This document shows, one piece after another, positions 1 through 8,424 of a stretch of 60,409 bases of DNA (the first letter of the stretch is position 1; every line of letters starts with the position of its first letter). The translations under genes and the position numbers were made by a program. The DNA lies in the NCBI RefSeq assembly GCF_000255705.1, contig NZ_JH636455.1, positions 6,649-67,057 on the forward strand. The letters are read 5' to 3'. The notes below the pieces were generated by a model. That model had not been told where the DNA came from. It saw only the letters and a list, made by a program, of their open reading frames with translations, and ran no database searches. This DNA comes from Zavarzinella formosa DSM 19928 (GTDB lineage: Bacteria; Planctomycetota; Planctomycetia; Gemmatales; Gemmataceae).

Positions 1-1
1 C

Positions 2-175
2 ACGGCCGAATGGGTGAACGCCCGGGTTCGGAACCGGAACTTTTACCGGCTGACGGTGCGCGGCCGGGACAAGGCGCTGACGATGGCCCTGTGGCACGCG
101 GTGGCCCACAATTTCGGGAGAATCATGACCTATCGCTCCGCCTTTTCAGGGGAGGGTGCGCGCCCGACGACGTAA
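2..175 (+). CDS. DDE transposase, C-terminal fragment (cut by window edge)
   Basis: The open frame enters from the left edge and stops at TAA 173-175, giving 57 residues. The segment RLTVRGRDKA followed by LWHAVAHNFGRI matches the C-terminal pattern of DDE transposases (IS1182/IS5-like), where an R-x-VRG-x-x-K element precedes a helix ending in A-x-N. The catalytic residues would lie outside the window, so intactness cannot be judged. Family assignment is from memory of the pattern. No matching gene follows for 200 bases, so the right end of the insertion sequence probably lies between 176 and 378. Confidence 0.6.
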   Translation, partial: TAEWVNARVRNRNFYRLTVRGRDKALTMALWHAVAHNFGRIMTYRSAFSGEGARPTT

Positions 176-198
176 AACAAGTTGAAATCGGGCGGCGA

Positions 199-246
199 GG
201 GCTTCCGGAGTCACCGGAAGCCCGGTCGGGCGTTCGCGAGAACGCC
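199..246. terminator. two tandem hairpins after the transposase fragment
   Basis: Positions 199-208 pair perfectly with 214-223 (10 bp, 5-base loop). Positions 229-235 pair with 240-246 (7 bp) around a GCGA loop, a GNRA-type tetraloop. They follow the transposase stop by 24 bases. There is no clear T-run, so this may be a structured insertion-sequence end rather than a terminator. Confidence 0.4.
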
Positions 247-378
247 GGCAAGACCCGCTCGGGAAGATGCTTTGGCCACGAAGCAAACCGGTGCGACGAT
301 TTTTTCACAGGCTCGGAGCGTGCGGAGTACCTTGGCTGCTGACCGCTTATTGTTCCCGCTTGCTTTTGCTCTTCAATC

Positions 379-1782
379 TCACATCACTTCCGCAATCGGC
401 TCTCCAGCGTGGCCGAAGAACACGGGGCGGTTGCTGGGCATGTAGATCGGCTTGGTGCGGTCGATGCCGAGTTTTTCGTAGATCGTGGAGGCGTAGTCTT
501 CCGGCGTGTGGGGTTGATCGACCACGTAGCCCCCTTCCTTGTCCGTCTTGCCGACCACCTGGCCCCCCTTGGTTCCGGCCCCGGCGAAGACGGTGGTGTA
601 GCCGTGGGTCCAGTGGTCGCGGCCCTTGGCGGCGTTGATCTTCGGCGTGCGGCCAAATTCGGAGACGAAGCAGACCAGCGTTTCCTCCAGCAAGCCGCGT
701 TGGTGCAGGTCGGCGATCAGGGCGGCGAAGGCTTGGTCCGTGGAACCCATCATCACCCAGTGGGCGATGCCGTAACGCCCGGCCCCGGCTCCGGTGGCGC
801 CGGGGAGTTCACAGGTCTGTTTCGCGTAAATGTGGTCGTGGTGGTCCCAGTTCAAATTGCCGGCGCCGTTCGGGGTGTCCTTCCCCTTGGGCCAGCGGCA
901 ATCGACGGTGACAAACTTCACCCCGGCCTCGATCAGCTTGCGGCCGACCAGATAACACGCCCCGCGATGGCCGGCGCCGTAGGCATCCCGGATAGCTTGC
1001 GGTTCTTGCCGCAGGTCGAAGGCTTTCGACACTTGCGGGCTGGTCAACATGTTCACGGCCTGGTCGTAAAAACCCGGCAATCCTTGGGCGTCCGACGAGG
1101 CGCTGGTCTTGGCCGTTTGCTGGTCGAGCAGGTTCCGCAAATCGTGGCGGTTGCCGAGACGATCCCCGATGTTTTCCGACCGGGGGAGCAGGGCGTCGAT
1201 CTTCCATTTCGGATCCGAAACGTCGTATCCACCGGTCTTGAAGACCTTGCGACCGGCGGGAAGGAATCCGTGCCGGGTCTCGGCCGCCTGTTCATGATTC
1301 CCCGGCACCATGATGTATGGGGGCAGGAACTTGCAGCTCGAACCCTGCACATGGGCGACGATGGAGCCGATGTCCGGCATGTCGAATGGGTTAGCGGCCG
1401 GGTGCGATCCGGAGAGGGAGTATTGCGTCCCGTTCGGGTGGGCGTCGGCCCCGCCGCGCGTGTGGCACATTGACCGCACGATGGCGAGTTTATCCGCTAC
1501 TTTGGCCGTCTTTGCCAATAATTCGGTGAAGCGAATCCCCGGCACGTTCGTGTCAATCGGCTTATAAGGGCTTCGATGGTCGGAAGGCGCCTCCGGCTTG
1601 GGGTCCCACGTGTCCATGTGGGACAGGCCCCCTTGCTCGTAAATCACCAACACCCGCTTGGCTTTGCCTGTGGAACCGGTGGCCGCGAAGGAAGAGGAAA
1701 CCCCGGCGAGCGTCGAGAGGCCAAAGAACGCGGAACCCAAGAATGCCCGGCGATTGAGATGGAACGGGAGCGGATCAACCAT
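379..1782 (-). CDS. DUF1501 family exported protein
   Basis: A 467-residue protein that begins with a twin-arginine-type leader (NRRAFLGSAFFG) and a hydrophobic stretch, so export by Tat is likely. The body matches DUF1501, an alkaline-phosphatase/sulfatase-fold family abundant in planctomycetes. Landmarks are YEQGGLSHMDTWDPKP near residue 50 and the conserved SEFGRTP ... GRDHW block near residue 375. Substrate is unknown. In planctomycetes such genes usually follow a DUF1549/DUF1553 cytochrome-c partner; here none is adjacent, so the gene stands alone. The ATG at 1782 is chosen because the Tat motif starts a few residues later; no strong Shine-Dalgarno sequence is seen. Confidence 0.9.
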   Translation of the reverse strand: MVDPLPFHLNRRAFLGSAFFGLSTLAGVSSSFAATGSTGKAKRVLVIYEQGGLSHMDTWDPKPEAPSDHRSPYKPIDTNVPGIRFTELLAKTAKVADKLAIVRSMCHTRGGADAHPNGTQYSLSGSHPAANPFDMPDIGSIVAHVQGSSCKFLPPYIMVPGNHEQAAETRHGFLPAGRKVFKTGGYDVSDPKWKIDALLPRSENIGDRLGNRHDLRNLLDQQTAKTSASSDAQGLPGFYDQAVNMLTSPQVSKAFDLRQEPQAIRDAYGAGHRGACYLVGRKLIEAGVKFVTVDCRWPKGKDTPNGAGNLNWDHHDHIYAKQTCELPGATGAGAGRYGIAHWVMMGSTDQAFAALIADLHQRGLLEETLVCFVSEFGRTPKINAAKGRDHWTHGYTTVFAGAGTKGGQVVGKTDKEGGYVVDQPHTPEDYASTIYEKLGIDRTKPIYMPSNRPVFFGHAGEPIAEVM

Positions 1783-2003
1783 GACGGCGTTCCAGCTTTC
1801 GGAATGTTAAGGATGGCCAACGGTGAATCATGGCCGGCGGGTGTCTTGCTTATGACGATAGTTTGGCGGAAAGGTTCCGCCAAGGGAAGCAAGGAGGCAA
1901 AACTTTCGCCATCTGATTTCGTCTCAAAACGCCCGCGAGCGTTCGTCGGCTGGCGCCATCAGGTGAACGTCCGATTAATGCTTCTCCGTGGCCCAAATGC
2001 CCC

Positions 2004-2227
2004 GGATTACTCCAAAATCATCAGGCGAAGTGTCGATTTACCGGGGGTTTTGAAAAATACTGTTCAGTTGGCCCACTGGTTTTGACCAGCCGGGTGGGTG
2101 TCCAACTGTCCAAAAATGGTCGCCGGAAGGCTGTTTTTCACCTTTTCCGGTCACTTTTTGGACGCATTTTGACCGGTTTAAAAATCCGGAAGACGAAAGG
2201 GGTGTAACGTCATTGCTCGTGGGGAAG
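2004..2227 (+). repeat. dispersed intergenic repeat, copy A
   Basis: Lies in the 516-base gene-free spacer 1783-2298. It aligns along its whole length, by eye at roughly three quarters identity, with the reverse complement of 55861-56085. The best block is around 2046-2090. Inside this copy, CAGTTGG near 2067 can pair with CCAACTG about 34 bases later, enclosing a smaller CTGGT/ACCAG hairpin. CCGGTCA and TGACCGG form a second stem further right. Nothing else that looks coding was seen in the spacer. Confidence 0.65.
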
Positions 2228-2298
2228 AGGCCAAAACTTGCGATGTTCGGTCTGCCAAAACCGCCGATCCGCTTGAGCCGAAGAACGGGCGGACCCGA

Positions 2299-2628
2299 TC
2301 AATCACCGGTCAGCCAACGGCAGGCGAGGAAGGGAATGCCGATCATGATGCCCCACAAAGCCGACCAATACACGCCCATCCAAACAGCTTCCATCATGAC
2401 GCCAGCCAGATAACCCGGCCAGCGTTCGCGCCATCTCGGAGCAACCAGACGCCAGACCCGGTCGCTGCCGAGTTCCTGCCCCACCATGACGACGTAAAAC
2501 GGGGCGCCAACTCCCCAGACGAGGCACTCCCAGCCAATCTGTCGCAGCAGACGTCCGAGAGACCGCATCCGATCTTCCTCTGCTTGTCGGACCCCTTGCA
2601 ATATTTTGCTGCCGCGAGAAACGAACAT
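2299..2628 (-). CDS. small membrane protein, function unknown
   Basis: A 109-residue protein starting at the ATG at 2628 (MFVSRG). A longer frame starts upstream but would overlap the next gene and adds low-quality sequence, so it is rejected. Two hydrophobic segments are visible, around residues 33-50 (WECLVWGVGAPFYVVMVG) and 80-105 (MEAVWMGVYWSALWGIMIGI), separated by a basic, tryptophan-rich loop. This suggests an inner-membrane protein with two helices. No family recognised. It follows the 2676-3200 gene by 47 bases on the same strand and may be co-transcribed. Confidence 0.5.
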   Translation of the reverse strand: MFVSRGSKILQGVRQAEEDRMRSLGRLLRQIGWECLVWGVGAPFYVVMVGQELGSDRVWRLVAPRWRERWPGYLAGVMMEAVWMGVYWSALWGIMIGIPFLACRWLTGD

Positions 2629-2675
2629 GGCGGCCCCGGTCAGACGCGATGTCGGGTTTGGTGGCGCTGTCCCGC

Positions 2676-3200
2676 TTAACTTCCAAAGCTTGATTCTGAG
2701 TCGTAAATGATCGGCTTTCCCTTGATGGCGATTGGTGTGTCTTTGTCGTTGCATTCGGTCGGAATGCGGCCGAGCAAGAAGAGCTCAAGAGAATTTGAAA
2801 ACTCTCTATCAATGCGAACGATATCTATTTGGCCATATCGGAACCATTCCTGCCAGCATCCATCCCATTTATCCCACGCGAACCGTGTTCCTGGGTCGCC
2901 AGAAACCGTATGGCCGTAGTCGCTAATTCGGTCGGCAAACGCGTAATCAGCCTTCCCAATTCTGCGAATGACGCTGAATCGTTCTCCTGTTGATTCATTG
3001 TGAAAGTCATTCTCCGCGCAAAAATCAATGAAGAGGTAGACGCCGGTGGCCTTTTTCCAGCCGGATTTGCGATTGAAAGCCCGCGACTCCGATGCAGTCC
3101 ATGTCCGATGCCAAACAGTTTCGGTTGTTAATGGCAGCGTTGTTGGGAAGGAGACTCGAAACTCGGCCAAAACCCGTTGAACATGGTCTGTCCGTGTCAT
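2676..3200 (-). CDS. hypothetical protein, possible GIY-YIG-like fold
   Basis: A 174-residue protein. The start is the ATG at 3200, which has a GGAGG eight bases upstream; an in-frame extension to 3383 lacks this. The middle contains GVYLFID ... RRIGKADYAFADRISDYG, loosely resembling the GIY-YIG nuclease layout (hydrophobic-Y, then IGKA, then R-x-x-x-H/Y). The catalytic Glu and Tyr cannot be assigned with confidence, so the fold is speculation. The coding sequence is less GC-rich than its neighbours, with aspartate/asparagine-rich stretches, hinting at acquisition. The downstream partner is the small membrane protein. Confidence 0.6.
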   Translation of the reverse strand: MTRTDHVQRVLAEFRVSFPTTLPLTTETVWHRTWTASESRAFNRKSGWKKATGVYLFIDFCAENDFHNESTGERFSVIRRIGKADYAFADRISDYGHTVSGDPGTRFAWDKWDGCWQEWFRYGQIDIVRIDREFSNSLELFLLGRIPTECNDKDTPIAIKGKPIIYDSESSFGS

Positions 3201-3448
3201 GATAAATCCTCCGTTTCGCAAATCTGCCGAACGTATGGCATATGGAACAATTTCTGTCTGATTCCATTGGCAAGCGATCATTGATCCATGCCAGCCGCGC
3301 AGGCTGTCTGGCCCGCTTCCGGCTGTCAAAACGATTCCCGGCGGATTCGCGTTCGCATGGATGAGGTCCGCCATCCGTCGCAACCCCGGATTTGCCGGAT
3401 GATGCCCGCGAGGCGGTACAATTGATCCAACATCGAAGGAGATGAATC

Positions 3449-4024
3449 GTGCGTGTTTTCCCGCTCATCCTTATCGTGTTGGCCGGCTGTCAGGCCAAGC
3501 CGACGGAGAATCCGGCTGTTCCCTCGCCCGAGACCGCCCCGGCGCCGACGGTCCCCGCCCGTCTGGCGTTTGACGAGACGAAGGGACATCTGGACCGGCC
3601 TTCCGGGGTTGGCTTTGTCTATCCCCGAGGGTGGGACAATCTCGGGGTGACCGATCAAAGTGGGGTCGTTTCTCTGTCGATGCGACGGCGCGAGCCGCCG
3701 GTTGAAGTATCCATCCAGTGGTCGAAACTGGAAGAGAATTTGGACGACAAATCGGTTGGCGACGGGGAATTCAACAGCCTGCAATCGCTGTATGGAGACA
3801 AGGCCGGCAAGCCCGAGCCATGCAAAAGCGGCGATCAATCCGGCTTTCGGCTGTCGTTCGCGGGAGGCCCGCGCGGGGCGACCGGCGTGGAGTTGAAAGG
3901 GCTGGTTTACGTCTTCGCCGTTCGCCACGAACAGCAATGGTGGAAGGTCCGATTGCGGGCGACATCACGCGATGACAGTTTGACGCGGGCGGCCGAGGGA
4001 TTGCTGAAGAATTTCCGCTGGTGA
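3449..4024 (+). CDS. lipoprotein, function unknown
   Basis: A 191-residue protein with a classic lipoprotein signal: short basic start, hydrophobic core and LAGC lipobox, with Cys at residue 14. A proline-rich linker (residues 20-40) precedes a compact domain of about 145 residues beginning FVYPRGW, whose shape resembles PsbP/DcrB-like folds. That resemblance is an inference. The start is GTG 3449, supported by GAAGGAGAT at 3434-3442. The gene converges with the metallophosphoesterase gene, with only 15 bases between stop codons. Confidence 0.75.
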   Translation: MRVFPLILIVLAGCQAKPTENPAVPSPETAPAPTVPARLAFDETKGHLDRPSGVGFVYPRGWDNLGVTDQSGVVSLSMRRREPPVEVSIQWSKLEENLDDKSVGDGEFNSLQSLYGDKAGKPEPCKSGDQSGFRLSFAGGPRGATGVELKGLVYVFAVRHEQQWWKVRLRATSRDDSLTRAAEGLLKNFRW

Positions 4025-4039
4025 TTGGCCAAACCGGTC

Positions 4040-5317
4040 TCAACTCGCCGTCGGAACCAACCCGGCTTTGCGTTGGCCGCTGCGGCACACATCCATCACC
4101 CGGCCGCGTTCGTCGAGGGCCATGTGGAAGCGTTCTTCTCCCTGAATCCGGTGCAGCGAGAGGTGATACTCGCCGCTGGTTTTGGCCATCACGCTCAACT
4201 TCTCGGGTTTCTGCGGCGCCCGCACCTGGCCCCATGATCCGTCGCCCAAATAAAGCACGCCGTTGTTGTTCCCCATGCCGTCCAGCAGCGGCTTGGTTCG
4301 CTTGAAGGTGTGGTCGTGGTGTTCGAGAACGACCGGGACGCGATGCCGCTCGAACAGTGGCACCCAATGCTCGCGGTTGCCGACTCCGGTGCCCCCTTTT
4401 CCTTCGGGACTCCGGAACGAGGGATAAGCGGGAACGTGGTTCACCGCGAAGACGTTCGGGTGATCGGCCCGGTCGCGGAGGATTCGTTCCAGCCAGGCCG
4501 TTTGTTCCCCCTCAATGGGGGTGGTGTGGCCGGTGTCCAACAGCACCAAACTGAGGTAATCGCCGAAATCGAGGGTGGCGAAACCGCGTTCGGGAAACAG
4601 TCCGTCAAAGAGGGAGTAAAAGAATTTGGCCTTGGAGCGGGGCTGGCCGTATCCTCCGTCCACTTCGTGGTTGCCCAGACAGGCGATCATGGGGATGAGT
4701 CGGCCGTCCTTGCCGACCATGTGCTGGCTGTAGTTGCGCAGGAAAGCCAGATGAGTATCGGCCGAAGTGCCGTTTTCGTAGGCGAGGTCGCCGCCGATGA
4801 CCGCGAACATCGGGTCTTGGCGGGCGGCTTGAATGTTGTTGGCAATCGTGTGCGGGTTGGCCCCGCAATCGCCGCCGGAGATGAAGCTGATCGTGTCGTT
4901 GGCCCGCAACGGCATGGTGCGGAAACGGTAAATCTTCTTACCCTGTCGACCGACGGTGAAGCAATATTCGGTGTCCGGGGTGAGGCCGGTCAGTTCCGCC
5001 CGGAAGACTTGGTGGTTCGCCTTCGGGTATGGTTTGCCTCGCGTCGGTTGCGGCTGGCGAAAGGTGAACAACGGATCGATGTTGGCAGGCCAGTAATAAA
5101 CTGTGGTGTCCGCCGGTTGGCTGAGGTTGCCGACCCACTGGATGGTCATCGTGGTGGTCGGATCGCTTTGCCAAGTGAGGAAAAGCGTCGAAAGAGAGGC
5201 CGAATCAACGGGGGCGGGCGAGATGGCGTTGGCCGGCGATTCCGGACCGACAAATTGTCCGGAGGCAACCCCGGCGAGGGAGGCTCCGATGAACCCCCGG
5301 CGCGAAAGGTGAAACAT
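4040..5317 (-). CDS. Tat-exported metallophosphoesterase with purple-acid-phosphatase-type N-domain
   Basis: A 425-residue protein beginning SRRGFIGASLAG, a Tat leader. Residues about 45-140 look like the fibronectin-like N-domain of purple acid phosphatases. The calcineurin-type metallophosphoesterase core follows, with metal-binding motifs in order: SGGDCG (~150), GGDLAYENG (~175), GNHEVDGG (~222), NHVPAYP (~305) and EHHDHTFKR (~340). It probably hydrolyses phosphomonoesters or phosphodiesters outside the cytoplasm; the substrate is not deducible. It is transcribed away from the ribosomal cluster. Confidence 0.9.
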   Translation of the reverse strand: MFHLSRRGFIGASLAGVASGQFVGPESPANAISPAPVDSASLSTLFLTWQSDPTTTMTIQWVGNLSQPADTTVYYWPANIDPLFTFRQPQPTRGKPYPKANHQVFRAELTGLTPDTEYCFTVGRQGKKIYRFRTMPLRANDTISFISGGDCGANPHTIANNIQAARQDPMFAVIGGDLAYENGTSADTHLAFLRNYSQHMVGKDGRLIPMIACLGNHEVDGGYGQPRSKAKFFYSLFDGLFPERGFATLDFGDYLSLVLLDTGHTTPIEGEQTAWLERILRDRADHPNVFAVNHVPAYPSFRSPEGKGGTGVGNREHWVPLFERHRVPVVLEHHDHTFKRTKPLLDGMGNNNGVLYLGDGSWGQVRAPQKPEKLSVMAKTSGEYHLSLHRIQGEERFHMALDERGRVMDVCRSGQRKAGLVPTAS

Positions 5318-5401
5318 ATGGCTCTGATCCAGTCTTTTGAGACCGAGTATTGGCGGGTGGGATGGCAGGATGTCGGCAGGTACAAATTATTGTCGGGCGG
5401 T

Positions 5402-5429
5402 TTGACTGCGAATCAAATAAAATTTTAAT
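5402..5429 (+). promoter_or_regulatory. candidate sigma70-type promoter of the ribosomal cluster
   Basis: TTGACT at 5402-5407 and TTTAAT at 5424-5429 are separated by 16 bases, with an A/T-rich spacer. It is the best match in the 486-base spacer 5318-5803 and would leave a leader of about 370 bases before rpsJ. Apart from this promoter I see no convincing gene in the spacer; an 82-codon frame at 5492-5740 has no recognisable content. Confidence 0.45.
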
Positions 5430-5803
5430 AAAACTGCGAAAGGTCAGAGTTTATGCGTGTTGAATGAACCTGTTGCGGTTGGTTTTCCACCTTGACAAGC
5501 CAAAACGGCATGAACCGGCGGCGACGATGGCAGGTCGTCAGGGATGGCGATTCCTCAACCTGTCAAACCCCATCAGTTGAAGAAATGGCCCGCCTTAATT
5601 CCACGTTCACCAATTTCAAGAAAGAAAAAATCAAGTTGATCGGAGCGGCTTGGCCGCGCACAAATCGTGCCAATTTAAGACGACTTTCAAAGATTTTCGC
5701 ATGTGAATGTTGTCGGGTGATTGACGGCGCAATACTGTAGTTCTTTCCCGAATAGAACGTCACGAGGCGACGAGCCCGCAGGCAGGGACGTCGAGAGTCA
5801 GGC

Positions 5804-6130
5804 ATGCAAAGCGAACGTATCCGCATCCGGATGGAAGGTTATGACCACGAGAGCCTGGACCGCACGGCCCTGGAAATCGTGGACACCGCCAAGCGAACCG
5901 GCGCCGAAGTCCACGGGCCGATTCCGCTTCCGACGCGGATCGAACGATACACCGTTCTGCGCAGCCCGCACATCGACCGGAAGTCCCGCGAGCAATTCGA
6001 GATCCGTACCCACAAACGGCTCATCGACATTCTCCAGCCGACCGTGAAGACGATCGAAGCCCTCAACAAAGGCCTCAGTCTTCCGCCGGGCGTGGACATC
6101 AAAATCAAGGTGATGGCCCCGGGTGCTTGA
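5804..6130 (+). CDS. rpsJ: 30S ribosomal protein S10
   Basis: 108 residues, with the family signature GPIPLPT, the central R-S-P-H-I-D-x-K-S-R-E-Q-F-E loop and a hydrophobic C-terminal strand. S10 is part of the 30S head and, as NusE, joins antitermination complexes with NusB. It opens the cluster here. The next gene is rplD, not rplC as in the usual S10 operon. ATG 5804 follows GAGAGTCAGG, a weak ribosome-binding site. Confidence 0.97.
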   Translation: MQSERIRIRMEGYDHESLDRTALEIVDTAKRTGAEVHGPIPLPTRIERYTVLRSPHIDRKSREQFEIRTHKRLIDILQPTVKTIEALNKGLSLPPGVDIKIKVMAPGA

Positions 6131-6246
6131 ACAGCCGGACCGGGCGCAATAATAAAAGTTTCTTCCACGGAATCTCACAGGGGCTGGGGCGTCTCCCGAC
6201 ACTGGCGGACGCGTCGGCCCTTCTTGATGGTTAAGGATCGCAAGCG

Positions 6247-6987
6247 ATGGTTTCCGAACATCCCAAATCCCCGCGTACTGAAACCGTCACCGGTTCGTTC
6301 GTCGTGCCCGTGTTCAACCGACAGGGCGTGGAAGTTGGCTCGGTCACGGTGAACGCCGAGGATCTCGGCGGCAAGATCAGCCCGGTTCTTCTTCACGAAG
6401 CCGTCCTGATGTATGAAGCCAACCAACGGGCGGGCACCCACCACACGCTTCGCCGGGGCGAAGTGGCCGGCAGCACGAAGAAGCTGTTCCGCCAAAAGGG
6501 AACCGGCAACGCCCGGGCCGGCACCAAGCGGACCAACAAGCGGCGCGGTGGTGGTACCGCCAAAGGCCCGAAGCCGCGTGATTACTCCTACGCCCTGCCG
6601 AAGCAGGCCCTGCGGGCGGCCACCAAGATGGCCATCCTCGCCAAGATCCGCGACAAGCAAGCCGTGATCGTGGACGATTTCGGTCTCGCCGCCGTGAAGA
6701 CCAAGGAAATGGCCGGCATCCTCGCCGCCCTGAAACTTCGCGGAGTCGAAAAAGTTTCGACGAAGCCGGTGCCCGAAGGGCAGACCGCCCCGAAGCCGAA
6801 GAAAATTAATCTCACCTGCCTCATCGGCACGGACAAGATTGACAGCGTGGTCTACAAGTCGGCCCGCAACATGCCGGGCGTGACCGTGATGCCCGCCAGC
6901 GACCTGAACGCCTACGAAGTGCTGCGGCCCAAGCGGCTCGTGCTGACCAAGGCGGCCCTTGAACAATTGACCAAGGCAAAGAGCTAA
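6247..6987 (+). CDS. rplD: 50S ribosomal protein L4
   Basis: 246 residues, longer than the usual ~205 because of an N-terminal lead and an inserted segment near residues 178-196. The L4 extended loop is clear: RRGEVAGSTKKLFRQKGTG followed by the RAG ... GGG.A.GPKPRDYSY region that lines the exit tunnel. In gamma-proteobacteria L4 represses its own operon through the leader; whether that holds here is unknown. A hairpin with a T-run lies just downstream, before rplW. Confidence 0.97.
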   Translation: MVSEHPKSPRTETVTGSFVVPVFNRQGVEVGSVTVNAEDLGGKISPVLLHEAVLMYEANQRAGTHHTLRRGEVAGSTKKLFRQKGTGNARAGTKRTNKRRGGGTAKGPKPRDYSYALPKQALRAATKMAILAKIRDKQAVIVDDFGLAAVKTKEMAGILAALKLRGVEKVSTKPVPEGQTAPKPKKINLTCLIGTDKIDSVVYKSARNMPGVTVMPASDLNAYEVLRPKRLVLTKAALEQLTKAKS

Positions 6988-7002
6988 CTTCCGAACACCG
7001 CC

Positions 7003-7036
7003 GCGGGTCCGCATCGTGGGACTCGCTGGTTTTTTT
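7003..7036 (+). terminator. hairpin plus T-run between rplD and rplW
   Basis: Positions 7003-7010 pair with 7019-7026 (8 bp with one G-T), and seven Ts follow at 7030-7036. This looks like a weak intrinsic terminator or attenuator inside the operon, 15 bases before the rplW start. Confidence 0.45.
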
Positions 7037-7050
7037 GTGGGTAGAGTGTC

Positions 7051-7413
7051 ATGCAATCACGACCGCGTCCCGTCAAATACCGCCGCAAGAACAAGCTGCG
7101 GTTTATCGACACCCCCGGTGAACCGGGATTTGTCCTGCGTCCGCACCAAGTGGTGCTGCGGCCGCTGGTGACGGAAAAGGGTACGCACCAAAGCAACCGG
7201 TACAACGCCTACGCGTTCCAGGTTCATGCGGATGCCACCAAGCCGATGATCAAGGCGGCCATCCAAGAGATGTTCAGCGTCCGCGTTGAACACGTGACCA
7301 CCCAGATCCGGCACGGCAAGACCCGCCGCTTCCGCTTCAAGATGGGTCGCACGCCGGACTGGAAAAAGGCCATCGTGACGTTGAACGAGAACGACAAGAT
7401 CGACTTCTTCTAA
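7051..7413 (+). CDS. rplW: 50S ribosomal protein L23
   Basis: 120 residues. The N-terminal ~40 residues are an extension rich in basic and proline residues. The L23 core begins near VVLRPLVTEKGT, with the conserved Y-A-F-x-V-x-x-x-A-x-K pattern and V-x-x-V-x-T motif. L23 sits at the tunnel exit and docks trigger factor and SRP. ATG 7051 follows GGGTAGAG. Confidence 0.95.
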   Translation: MQSRPRPVKYRRKNKLRFIDTPGEPGFVLRPHQVVLRPLVTEKGTHQSNRYNAYAFQVHADATKPMIKAAIQEMFSVRVEHVTTQIRHGKTRRFRFKMGRTPDWKKAIVTLNENDKIDFF

Positions 7414-7472
7414 CGGACGGCCCCGGATTGGCGCGGATCTGACCAGCACACCGTTTTTCGGATGAGATTGAA

Positions 7473-8333
7473 ATGGGAATTCGTAAATACAAGCCGACAT
7501 CGGCGGGCCGTCGAAGCGGTTCGGTGAGTGACTTCGCCGAATGCACGACGCCGCGAGTGAACAAGCCGGAAAAGTCCCTGCTTGTTCGCCGCAAGAAAAA
7601 AGGCGGCCGCAACAACCAAGGGATCGTCACTGTTCGATTCCGGGGTGGCGGACACAAGCAGATGCTCCGCCTGGTTGACTTCAAGCGGAACAAGAAGGAC
7701 GGCGTCCTGGCCAACGTGCTCAGCATTGAGTACGATCCGAGCCGTTCGGCACGTGTCGCCTTGATCGAGTATGCCGACAAGGAAAAGGCATACATCCTGG
7801 CCCCCGAGGGTCTTCAGGCTGGCGATGTCGTGGCTTCCGGTCCGGATGCCGAACCGCGGGTGGGCAACTGCCTTCCGCTCGGTCGGATTCCGCTGGGCTT
7901 GTTCATTCACAACATCGAATTGCAACCGGGTCGCGGCGGCCAGATCTGCCGCAGCGCCGGGTGTAGCGCGACGCTCACCAACCGCGAAGGCGATTGGGTG
8001 CAGATCACGCTGCCGAGCGGTGAAATCCGCCGGGTGCCGGTTTCGTGCCGGGCCAGCATTGGCTCGATCTCGAATCCGGACCACATGAACATCTCGATAG
8101 GCAAGGCCGGTCGGAAACGCTGGATGGGTCGCAAGCCCCACCAACGGGGAACGTCGCAGAACCCGGTCGATCACCCGATGGGTGGTGGCGAAGGCCGGTC
8201 GAAGGGCGGACGCCATCCCTGTTCGCCGAGCGGCGTGCCCGCCAAGGGGGGCAAGACCCGCCAGAAGCGGAAGCCGTCCAGCAGCGCGATCATGCGGCGC
8301 CGGAAGCCCGGCAAGCATCAGAACACGGCCTGA
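7473..8333 (+). CDS. rplB: 50S ribosomal protein L2
   Basis: 286 residues of the expected length. It has the basic N-terminal part (KPTSAGRR, GRNNQGIVT), an SH3-like core, and the C-terminal peptidyl-transferase-proximal region with HPMGGGEGRSKGG, containing the histidine important for subunit association and catalysis. An insertion-free match to the family. A likely terminator lies after this gene. Confidence 0.98.
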   Translation: MGIRKYKPTSAGRRSGSVSDFAECTTPRVNKPEKSLLVRRKKKGGRNNQGIVTVRFRGGGHKQMLRLVDFKRNKKDGVLANVLSIEYDPSRSARVALIEYADKEKAYILAPEGLQAGDVVASGPDAEPRVGNCLPLGRIPLGLFIHNIELQPGRGGQICRSAGCSATLTNREGDWVQITLPSGEIRRVPVSCRASIGSISNPDHMNISIGKAGRKRWMGRKPHQRGTSQNPVDHPMGGGEGRSKGGRHPCSPSGVPAKGGKTRQKRKPSSSAIMRRRKPGKHQNTA

Positions 8334-8366
8334 GTCTGGTCGACCGCGATGCGGTTGGCGCGACGC

Positions 8367-8424
8367 CGAGACGAACCGGGGCCTCAAGGCTCGACGCTTT
8401 GATGCCCTCTGTTCGTCTCGTTTT
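8367..8424 (+). terminator. likely intrinsic terminator between rplB and rpsS
   Basis: Positions 8367-8376 pair perfectly with 8411-8420 (10 bp), followed directly by TTTTGTCTT. The 34-base loop holds a further GGGC/GCCC pairing. The 195-base spacer (8334-8528) is the longest inside the ribosomal cluster. It also has a TATAAG at 8478-8483 that could serve as a -10, but no convincing -35. Confidence 0.55.

Noticed and set aside
5492-5740. 82-codon frame ahead of rpsJ
   Set aside because: No conserved content, no ribosome-binding site, and it lies in the expected leader of the ribosomal cluster.
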